In this document: in pieces, positions 50,341 to 59,606 of the stretch | Layout of the letters: every line of letters starts with the position of its first letter | Position numbering within the stretch: the first letter of the stretch is position 1 | NCBI GenBank assembly: GCA_031772625.1 | Contig: CM062817.1 | Coordinates: 948,722,327-948,786,326 of the forward strand | Length of the DNA: 64,000 bases | Direction: 5' to 3' | Source of the DNA: Pinus tabuliformis | Lineage: Eukaryota > Streptophyta > Pinopsida > Pinales > Pinaceae | Translations under genes and position numbers: made by a program | Notes under the pieces: generated by a model | Database searches by the model: none | The model's input: the letters and a program-made list of their open reading frames with translations, nothing else | Told to the model about the DNA's origin: nothing

Positions 50341-50410
50341 CATTCTTTAAGCTATATAATATTCTTAGGGGACTCCATTTGTATCATTCAACATTTTCTA
50401 TTTGAAAGTG

Positions 50411-53400
50411 ATGGATTGCTCTGATGGTGAAGTTTCGGTTTATACACCATCAACATCTTCATCGCGTAACAAATCTATTCATATTGATGAATATAGCGGG
50501 AATTCTTCCACTATGAATAGAAAGTCAATTCTTCCACTTAGTCTCGATTCTAAAGACTACGAGAGCAACACTGATGAAAGAGGGGATGGAGAATTTCAAA
50601 TTAATAAAGAGTCACAAATTCCACTTAGTCCAAATTCTAAGGACTATGAAAGCAGCGGTGATGAGGAGCATGATGGTGAAGTTCAAAAGAATGGGGTGTC
50701 ACAATGTCCACTTAGTCCTAATTCTGAGGACTATGAGAGTAGCAGTTTTGAAGAATGTGATGGTGAAGTTCAAAAGAATGGAGGGTCACGATGTCCACTT
50801 AGTCCTAATTCTGAAGACTATGAGAGCAGAAGTTTTGACGTGCATGATGGCGAATTTCAAAATAATGGAGTGTCAAAGTGTCCACTTAGTCCTAATTCTA
50901 AGGACTATGAGAGCAGCAGTGATGATGAATGTGATAATGAATTTCAAAAAAATGGAGTGTCAAAGTGTCCACTTAGTCCTAATTCTAAGGACTATGAGAG
51001 CAGCAGTGATGAAGAGCATGATGATGAATTTCAAAAGTATGGAGTGTCACAGTGTCCAGTTAGTCCTGATTCTAAGGACTATGAGAGCAGCGGTGATGAA
51101 GCGCGGGATGATGATTTTCAAAAGATTGGAGTATCACAATGTCCTCTTAGTCCTAATTCTAAGGACTATGAGAGCAGCGGTGATGAAGCGCGGGATGATG
51201 ATTTTCAAAAGATTGGAGTATCACAATGTCCTCTTAGTCCTGATTCTAAGGACTATGAGAGCAGCGGTGATGAAGCGCGGGATGATGATTTTCAAAAGAT
51301 TGGAGTATCACAATGTCCTCTTAGTCCTAATTCTAAGGACTATGAGAGCAGCGGTGATGAAGCGCGGGATGATGATTTTCAAAAGATTGGAGTATCACAA
51401 TGTCCTCTTAGTCCTAATTCTAAGGACTATGAGAGCAACGGTGATGAAGCACGCGATGATGATTTTCAAAAGATTGGAGTATCACAATGTCCTCTTAGTC
51501 CTGATTCTAAGGACTATGAGAGCAGCGGTGATGAAGCGCGGGATGATGATTTTCGAAACATTGGAGTATCACAATGTCCTCTTAGTCCTAATTCTAAGGA
51601 CTATGAGAGCAACAGTGATGAAGAACAGGATGATGCAGTTAGTCCTAATTCTAATCAGTATAAAGGTAGCAGTGATAAAGGACAAGATGTAGCATCTTCA
51701 ATAAGTAAACAGCCACATTTTCAACATAGTCCTAATTCTATGGACTATGAGAGTAGCACTGACAATGTACATGAGGAAGAATATCCATTAAACATCGAGT
51801 CAGGTTTTCCATTTAGTCTGAATTCTAAGGACTATGATAGTAGCACTGAAGAAGGGGAAGATGAAGGGTATCCTCTCAGTCAAAATTTGAAAATCAAAGC
51901 AGATCATAGTGTGGATAACGTTCCTCTTAATGATGATGAAAGTCCTTATAAAAATGATGATCCAATGATGGAGATGTTGCCAAGAAATATTGTATCGAGG
52001 AGTAGGAGCAGACCTTTTCGTATCGATGCAAGCTATTCTAGTTATACAAGGGGTAGAGCAGAATATCTGACGAGAAGAAGTTCTATCAGCGCTCTCATTT
52101 CAAGTGAATGTTGCCAAAAAAATTGCTTGAAACGTATGGATTTCACATTTGCATTAGAAAGCAGGAAGAGATATTTGTCAATGAATAAAAGCATGCAAAA
52201 CTCATATTTAGTTGGCTGCATGCAATCTACATTGTCAGGTTATGATTATCATATTAGGAATTTTTTATTGTGTAGAAAAGCTTTCAAAATGTTTCATTCA
52301 ATTGGGAATTTTCGTCTCTCGAGAATTCAAGAAAATTTGGAAAAGGATCCCACATTTTATTCAGAAGTACGTTATAAAAGACAGTTTGGGCCATTATCAA
52401 ATACTGCAATGTCATGGATGAAAGATTTCTTTTCAAAGCATGGAGAGTGTATGCCAAATAGAGAGACAATACATATTCTAGATAATTTTTCAAGACGAGA
52501 AATCTACAACTTATACAAAGAATATGCAGAAAGTGCTGAGGGATAGGGCCACTTTATTACATATCAATATTTTGTGAAGATATGGAAGAAAGAATTCAAT
52601 AATGTTCGTATTCCTAAGAAGACAAGGATGGGGATTTGCAGTACATGTGCTTCTCTTAAATAAAAAAGGGACAAATGTGAAGGCTCAGAAAGAGGTAAGT
52701 GTTCATAACTTTTACTTTTAAAATTGTATAGTCATCAACTATGAAAACATATTTCTTAATGATTTTTTTTTATGTTGTGTAGATTTAATTGTCAAAGAAC
52801 TTCAGGAGCATCGCGAACAACAAACAAATGAAAGGAAGAAGTTGTACAAGCATCGAAAGAAGTGTTATGATAATCCAAATAAATATTTGGGTTTGATAAT
52901 TGATGGTATGGACCAGAAGAAAACACTTTTACCACATTTTGTTCGCACACCCAAAAATCTACAAGAGGAAAATTTTATTCAGTTTCACTTGGTCGGTTGT
53001 ATGGTCTTCAATGGGAAAATGTTGCCAAGGGTGTACTTCACAGCTCCAAATATTCATAATGATGCAAATCTGACCATAACCATAATTCATGATGTGATTT
53101 CTCATTGGTCTGGTAATCTTCTGGAAGTTTTGTATCTACAATTGGACAACACTTGCCGTGAAAACAAAAATCAGATTGTTTTTGAGTATCTGAACATGCT
53201 TGTTGAATTGAAAATTTTTCAAAAGGTAAAGGTTGGTTTCCTTCTTGTTGGGCACACTCATGACCATATTGATCAGATGTTCAGTCGTTTTTCAGTCACA
53301 TTGAGGAGGAAGGAAGTTGGGAGCTTGCCATCACTAATTGAATGTATTAAGAAATCATACATGCCAGAGCCTGCTTTTGAAGTGTTGGAAGAAACTGTTG

Positions 53401-54566
53401 ACATGCGAAGGTTTATTCTGGGATCATATGGTGAGGGGAAATGCATTGAACAACTTAATGACATTAGCTTCCAACATCAATTTCGTATCAAAAAAATTGA
53501 TGGGAAAACACTAATATGGGGCAAGAAGTATTCAACTACTACAGAGTGGGCACCGTCATCAGGATTGCAATTTTTGAAGTTCATTCCAGATCATCCAATA
53601 TTTGCATCAAAAATATTGTCATTACAATCAATTGGTGAAGTTCAGAATGCACGTAGATAGAACAGGGCTATAAATTATTCTGATTGCCTGGAAGAAATTA
53701 AAAAATGTATTAGATATACATATGAGTACTTTGACATTGCTGATTCAGTTTGGTGGGAGTTGTTTTTCAATAATCAAAGTGATCTCATTTCGACAACAAT
53801 AAATGAAGATATACCTTTGAAAAATCCATTTATTTGGCCACAAAATGTGTCGAATGAACATGAGGAAGTAAACATTGTTGAACAACAACAATCTCAAGGT
53901 ATTATTAATTCTTCACAGGCAGAGGAAAGAGAGATGTATATAGGTTCCAGAAGATCTCGTGCACAACGTGAAGCCATGGAAGACCTTTATAGGGGTTCAG
54001 TACAGGATATTAAGGAGGGTTGCATGATTGCAGTGCTAGCAGATGAAGATCCCAATGGCTATCCATTTTGGGTTGCTAAAGTTTTAAAGGTCTTTACAGA
54101 AAATGAGGATGTTACAGGTGTTGAAGTACATTGGTATGCCACAAATACACACCCATTCAATGGTGTGTATAAGCCAGAGATGGTAGTTGACAAAAAAAAT
54201 GGTGGAAAAATAAAAAGAAAGGGTACAAATATAAATCGCCGCCGCACAGACATATTAGAATTGAAGGATGTTGACATACTTGTTTATGACTTCAATTTAA
54301 CAAAGAGAGGAACTCTTCGCTTCAAGACGACAAAGATTCTGAAAAGGCTGTTACTAGAAGGAACAGTGTTGACATGGGACTTTGCTGAAACCAGTCGTAG
54401 ATCTAGAAGACTTTTGAAACCTGGAATCTTGGGCATGCATGTGGACTCAGATGGGGCACTAGTTGATGACAGAGAAGAATATGGAACATCTTCGTCAGCA
54501 TCCAGTCACTCATCTGAAGATGTGAATTCTGATGGTGTGCAAGAAAATATGAGTGATTTTGAATAA
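50411..54566 (+). pseudogene. DUF7869-like putative DDE transposase with acidic repeats
   Basis: Two exons, 50411-52694 and 52783-54566, with an 88 bp GT-AG intron (agag|gtaagt ... tgtgtag|attt; phase kept across G|AT), about 1355 codons. Residues 56-403 are twelve 29-residue repeats, rich in Ser, Asp and Glu with SPNSKDYESS cores. A Cys/Arg region follows (ECCQKNCLKRM, CTSTC-like GICSTCASLK near 52630), then the DUF7869-like core: LGLIIDGMDQKKT (about residue 800), LQLDNTCRENKN (about 880) and LLVGHTHDHIDQMFSRFS (about 920). The acidic residues in these three motifs are plausible DDE ligands; that reading is inference. Residues about 1174-1280 (GCMIAVLADEDPNGYPFWVAKV, VEVHWYA) resemble a Tudor/BAH-like chromatin-reader fold. 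In-frame stops at 52544 (TAG), 52661 (TAA) and 53658 (TAG) disable it; no other disruption is seen. I used the ATG at 50411. Confidence 0.8.
50576..51619 (+). repeat. Twelve 87 bp coding repeats
   Basis: Exactly twelve 87 bp units lie in frame in the transposase gene. Units 7-12 are nearly identical at the nucleotide level (the EARDDDFQKIGVSQC type), whereas units 1-6 are more diverged, indicating recent expansion at the 3' side. The unit length of 29 codons preserves frame. Confidence 0.95.
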
Positions 54567-54965
54567 TTGTTTAAGACAGTTTATATAACTGATGTATGCA
54601 TCGTATCTTCAAATAAAATTAATGTTTTCCATATTTTGTTAAATGAGAAGTTATGAAGCATTTTTATGTTGTTGGATTATGTCTTAAGTATGATAAATTT
54701 TATTGTTTAAATATCTACAATGCAATATCAAATTAGAGATATAATGTCTGTTTTATTCAGTGTATAAATAAAGAATTTTGAATTCATTCAGTGATATAAT
54801 TTGTTCATAATGTCATGTTTTTTTATTTTTGTGGTTGAAAACATGTTAAATTTATACTTAGGAAAGAAAAATGATATTCTACCAGAAACATTAATGTGTT
54901 TTTCCTTAAAATTTAACTTTGTTTGAGACATAAAAAATTGGTTTTATTAGCATTGTTTAAAAAGT

Positions 54966-55145
54966 ATGAAAATTGACCCTAAAAAAAAAATCATTATTCC
55001 AGTATCAACACTTTCATTCTGAAGCTATATTTTGCAGGAAAATTTCGTAGAAAATTTCGTAGTCACTGCCATTTTTAAAACAACCGCAAAATTGACACCT
55101 AAAAAAAAAAAACATCGTTCCAGTATACACACTTTTCGTTTTGAG
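54966..55145. repeat. Subterminal direct repeats of the DNA-transposon-like unit
   Basis: Two copies of a roughly 55 bp string lie at about 54968 and 55087: aaaattgac, then c/ac, a poly-A run, cat, att/cgt, tccagtat and cacttt. Between them is a doubled gaaaatttcgta, and nearer the end a doubled agttcccgttt. Subterminal repeats are common transposase-binding sites in DNA transposons. The rest of 54567-55228 is AT-rich and non-coding. Confidence 0.6.
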
Positions 55146-55228
55146 CACTGTTTTTGTGGTTTTTTTGGGGTTTTTGGGCCAGAGTTCCCGTTTTGAGTTT
55201 ATAGTTCCCGTTTCAAAGTTTACATTGT

Positions 55229-56635
55229 TATAACACTATGTTGGACTCAGGAGCATCCCACAATCTCATGCCAAAGGCAATAATGGAAAGACTGAACCTA
55301 GACATTACCAGTGCTTATAAGGATTTATTTTCTTTTGACTCCTGCCGGGTTAAATGCCTTGGTCTAATCAAAGACTTATGTGTGACTCTTTTCCAGTGCC
55401 CTGCAAAGAGCATTCTAATGGACATTGTAGTTGCAGACATCCCACCAAAATATTGAATGCTACTATCTCACACATGGGGAGCAAAACTACAGGTATCTTT
55501 GCAGTTGGATATGTCTTATGCCACCATATCCGTTTTTTGTCAACCAAGAAAATTATATAGGGAGACCTTAATGAAGTACATGGTCAGTAGTGAGGAAAAT
55601 CCACTGTAAAACTTTCCCATATACTCCATGCATTAAGATATGGACTCTTTCATCTTATAAAATGCAGAAAATGATAAAAAGGAAATCACAACCAAAGACC
55701 TTAAGTACAAAACAACTAACAGTGAGAACATATTCCATGAGTCACTTTGGCATTTAGACTTTGATGGGTCTGTAAATAGGTTAGGGGGTGGTGCAGGAGT
55801 GTGGATCCATAATATGGAAAATAACCATGTTGAGGGACATGATTTCAGATTGAACTTTAAATGTACCAATAACATCGCTGAATATGAATCCCTGATTCTA
55901 CGGTTACAATTGGTTAGGAAATTTGGAGCCAAGAGAGTTTCCATCATGGGAGACTAAAAGATGATTATCAAACATATCAGTGGTGAATATTCTGTCAACA
56001 ACCCTAGGCTTGGTAGATATAGGGATACTGTTTTGGACATGATCAAGGACCTCCTGTAATCAAAATTTGCTGCCATTCCTAGAAAGCAAAACATGCAAGC
56101 CCACAGTTTGGTTACCTTTGCTAGTACTTGTAAATTACCATTTCAACCAAACCATGAGTACACTGCAGAAGTCAGACATATGCCTGTTATATCAGACAAC
56201 CTTAAGTATTGGAATATTTTCTCCCAGGACTCTCAGATCTACGATTTCATAAACAATGAAGGTGAATTTCGCAATTGTAAGATAGATACTGACTGTACAA
56301 TAGACAGTAATGTAGAAACCAGCTTAGATGTAAATATTTTTGATGTACATAAACCAAGTAAATTTACTAAACTAGAAATAGACAGTTTAGAAAATGTAGA
56401 GATAGATGAAATAATGGATGATGGTCCTAAGATTCTTAATTTGAAAAATGTTTTTTTGCCTAAAGGATTAGTACCTTCAGAAGATTTGTTTGACTCTAAT
56501 GATGTAGCTAGGAAACCCAAGATGGAACCTCTAAGAGCTGACATAGAAGAGTGTAATATAGGGACTAAAGATAATCCAAAACTCATTCAGATATCTAAAG
56601 CCTTACCCCCATAGGAAAAGGTCAAATATATCGAT
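55229..56635 (+). pseudogene. Tat pol, part 1: protease and RNase H-like domain ahead of RT
   Basis: The aspartic protease resumes as YNTMLDSGASHNLMPKAIM with the catalytic DSGA intact, then FSFDSCRVKCLGLIKDL and MDIVVADIPPKY before a stop at 55453. After further stops an RNase H-like domain is clear: SLWHLDFDGSVNRLGGGAGV, CTNNIAEYESLILRLQLV, MGD (then stop) and IKHISGEYSVNNPRLGRY (about 55738-56020). These residues match the D-E-D pattern of RNase H domains in Tat/Ogre elements. A long linker (56090-56614, QAHSLVTFASTCKLPF, DVHKPSKF, DGPKILNLKNVFLPKGL) leads to the RT. The domain lies between protease and RT; in Ogre it lies after the RT-RNase H. No start codon is expected because pol is translated as part of a polyprotein. 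Confidence 0.85.
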
Positions 56636-57861
56636 TTGTTTAAGGAGTTCTAGGATGTATTTTCCTGGAGTTATGAAGACTTAAATCTTATGACACCAGT
56701 ATAATCCAACATAAAATACCTCTAAAAGAAGATCATAAACCTTTCAAATAGAAACTTAGGAGGATAAACCCAGTCCTTATGCCATCCATAGAGAAATAGG
56801 TTAAAATAATGTTTTATGTCCAAATAATAGTGCCCATTAGATACTCAGACTGGATTTCAAACTTAGTTACAACTAGGAAAAATACAGGTGAAATTAAACT
56901 TTGTGTAGATTTTAGAAACTTAAACAAGGTCTCTTTAAAAGACAACTACCCCTTACCAAAAATGGACCATATATTACAAAGGGTAGTGGGCTCATCTAAG
57001 ATTGCACTGTTAGATGGATTCTTTGGCTATAACCAGATATTAGTCCAACTTGACAACCAAGCCAAAAATGCGTTTACTACTCCTTAGGGTACCTTCATGT
57101 TTTTGAAGATGCCCTTTGGATTAATGAATGCAGGTGCCACATTTCAAAGAGCTATGGATATAACTTTTTCCAAGGAAATCCATGATTTCTTAGTAGTATA
57201 CCAGGATGACATCACAGTCTTCTCTAAATCTGACAATGAACACTTAGACCACCTCAGAAGAGTATTTATCAAATGCAGGAAATTTGGGATTTCTTTAAAT
57301 CCTAAAAAGACACTTTTCGGTCTTGAAGAGGGAAAGTTGTTAGGACACATCATATCTAAAGATGGGATTAGGATAGACCCTGCTAGAATAGAAGCCATTT
57401 TGACCATTTCCCATACCCGAAACATTAAAGAGCTACAATCATTTCTAGGTAAGATTAATTTTCTTAGGAGATTCATCTCTAATCTAGCAGAATTAATTAG
57501 GGAATTAAATAACATGCTAAGAAAGGACTCAGCAATTAAATGGACTTTGGAGGCCAAACAATCCTTTGAAGCTATCAAGGAATATTTAACCAAGACTCCA
57601 GTCCTGATTAGTCCTGACTTTAGCAAAGATTTTATTATTTTTTCTTTTGCTTCAGAACACACCATTGCAGCAGTCTTGCTGCAAAAGAACAATCAAGGAT
57701 ATGAACAACCAATAGCATTCTTTAGTAAATCCTTAAGAGATGCCACACTCAAATATAATATCATGGAAAACCAGGCTTTAGCTTTGGCTAAAGCTATCAA
57801 AGATTTCAGAGTATGCATTCTATACTCTCACATTATTTCTTATTACAAACTCTATAGTTAA
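56636..57861 (+). pseudogene. Tat pol, part 2: reverse transcriptase and RNase H
   Basis: The RT shows SWSYEDL-type entry text near 56660, then SDWISNLVTTRKNTGEIKLC, VDFRNLNKVSLKDNYPLP, SKIALLDGFFGYNQILVQL (first catalytic Asp), MPFGLMNAGATFQRAMD and VVYQDDITVFSKSDNEHLDH (YxDD box intact as YQDD), followed by LNPKKTLFGLEEGKLLGHII, the thumb region, and RNase H text (SPDFSKDFIIFSFASEHTIAAVLLQ, PIAFFSKSLRDATLKYN, ENQALALAKAI). The D of the second RNase H is not clearly preserved (FSFASE where DAS is usual). Stops occur at 56652, near 56797, and 57085, and the frame ends at 57861. The order and motifs are Ty3/gypsy. Confidence 0.92.
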
Positions 57862-59354
57862 GGACATTTTGACTCAAAATGGGCCTAAAGGAAAAAGAGG
57901 CAAGTGGATTGCCACAATATTGGAATATGACATAGAGATAAAATCCACCAAGCTCATCAAAGGCCAAGGTTTAGCCAAAATCATGGCTGAATCGAACTGT
58001 CAGGCCCTTGATAGCAACTTCATTAGTGCCCTTGATGATCAGGAGGAGATGGAGACTCCACAGATCAGTGAACCTTTTACTAAATCACCATGGTATGCAG
58101 ATATTACATTTGTATTACTAAACTTTGAAACTCCTCCTAGATTGACAAGAACTAAAGCTAGATTCTTAAAAATGAAGTCATTAAGATATTGTGTTATACA
58201 TAATGCATTGTTTTGGAAAGACAATAGTGGTATTCTTTTAGCTTGTTTACTGAAAGATGAAGTTGGCAATATTTTACAAGAGTTTCATGCAGGGGGTTAT
58301 GGAGGACACTTGTATTGGAAGAGTACCGCTGACAATATTCTGAGGGCTCGTTTCTATTAGCCTACTTTGTTTGTAGATGTTAAAAAACATGTGACCTCCT
58401 ATCATAAATGATAGATTTTTGAAGGAAAGAGAAAAAATTTACCCTTGCCTCTTAAACCAATTTCCACTAAAATTCCATTTCAACAATGGGGGCTAGACTT
58501 CATTGGATAAATACACCCAACCTCCTCAGCTCAGCTTAAGTAGACTCTAACAGCCACAAAATATTTTACCAAGTGGATAGAGGCCATACCTTCTAGGCAA
58601 GCCATAAACACTGTCATAATCACCTTCCTGGAGAGTAATATCTTTTCAAGATTCGGATGTCCCCAGAAGCTCATTACTGGTAATGCAACAGCCTTTAAAT
58701 CCAAAAGAATGATAGATTTCTGTAACAAATACCACATCACCCTTGGCCATTCCACAACCTATTACCCTCAAGGTAATGGACTAGCAAAGTCATCCAACAA
58801 AATTCTGGTCAACATTATCAAAACGTTACTGGAGGATAACAAAAAGACATGGAACAAGAAGATAGTCAATGCCTTATGGGTAGATAGACTGACTACTAAG
58901 AATTCCATTGGAACATCACCCTACCAGTTGGTTTATGGGATGGATGCAGTTTTCCCATCATCCTTGGGAGTGCTAGTCATGAATATCCTTCATGAATTAT
59001 AGGTGGAACCCAATGATATTTAGAGAGAAATAAATCAGACCATACACTTGCAGCTGACCAGAAAATAAGTATATGTAAAATCACATGTAATCCGGGGAAA
59101 AATCAAGAAAGTCTTTGATAAAAAGCCTAAAGATGATGATTTTCACATAGGAGATAATGTCCTTAAGTGGGATTCAAGGAGAGAAGACAAAGGCAAGCAT
59201 GAAAATTTGATTTTCAGTGGCAGGGGCCTTATGTCATTTATGACTAGAGAGGAAACAATTCCTTTTTCTTGAAAAACATAGATGGATCAGAACTACGAGG
59301 AGAACCTGCTAATGATAGGATGCTGAAGCATTACTTTTCCACTGACTTACAATA
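57862..59354 (+). pseudogene. Tat pol, part 3: end of RNase H and degenerate integrase
   Basis: After a frame change the polyprotein continues (KGKRGKWIATILEYDIEIK, the end of RNase H) into an integrase: a zinc-finger remnant (LLKDEVGNILQEFHAGGYGG, HLYWKSTADNILRARFY), core text FQQWGLDFIG with the first Asp, LITGNATAFKSKRMIDF where the second catalytic Asp (TDNGTAF) has become Gly, and YYPQGNGLAKSSNK where the catalytic Glu (AESSNK) has become Lys. The C-terminal part (TSPYQLVYGMDAVFPSSL, then PKDDDFHIGDNVLKWD) is readable. Stops are frequent after 58358. Loss of two of the three metal-binding residues shows that this integrase cannot work. Confidence 0.9.
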
Positions 59355-59606
59355 GTTCACTTTACTTTGCATCATTGTACATAACATTGTAGAGTGTAGA
59401 CTGGATTGGATGGTAATCCTTTGAAGTTGAAGCCCAAAGAGAAGGCCCTAAGCTTTGAAAGGTTTACTGTCATAAGTATCAATAATGCAGATTCACATAA
59501 GGACACTTTGCAGGATAACCTCAGCCACAATTCAAAGGCTACTGATCTTTTGAGTTCTTGTCATTTCACTAAGAAATGCCATCCCCATGTGGAGACACTA
59601 TTAGAG
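59355..59606 (+). other. Short segment between integrase and 3' LTR
   Basis: A plus-strand frame (59406-59708) runs across the LTR edge, but its second half is LTR sequence shared with 30750 onward, so it is probably fortuitous. A clear polypurine tract is not visible; gtggagaca just before 59607 is the nearest candidate. Confidence 0.4.

Larger units (their letters stand above)
43109..55228. mobile_element. Putative DNA transposon: DUF7869-type transposase plus ParB-methyltransferase
   Basis: A 12.1 kb unit interrupts the Tat element between the gag linker (ends about 43108) and the protease (YNTMLDSGAS, from 55229). It holds two intron-containing genes transcribed divergently: a ParB-like plus amino-DNA-methyltransferase gene (47255 to 43688, -) and a transposase-like gene (50411 to 54566, +). 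They are separated by a 2.3 kb G/C-rich inverted minisatellite and a presumptive shared promoter region. Subterminal repeats occur at the right end. I could not find convincing terminal inverted repeats or a target duplication. About 60-100 codons of Tat sequence expected between linker and protease are missing, so exact ends are uncertain and a deletion may have accompanied insertion. Treating both genes as one element rests on co-insertion into a single host gene. Confidence 0.6.

Noticed and set aside
50576..51619. CRISPR-like or centromeric array of regular repeats
   Set aside because: The 87 bp units are contiguous, in frame and coding, with no spacers.
50574..51692. 372-codon plus-strand frame rich in LVLILRTMRAAVMK
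   Set aside because: It is the +1 shadow of the 87 bp coding repeats; the SPNSKDYESS frame continues into recognisable transposase domains.
43109..55237. Terminal inverted repeats for the DNA-transposon unit (agtgtgtgaaatgtaaa on the left versus agtgttataacaatgtaaa inverted on the right)
   Set aside because: The match needs gaps, and part of the right-hand string encodes the Tat protease (YNTM), so it cannot be transposon sequence.
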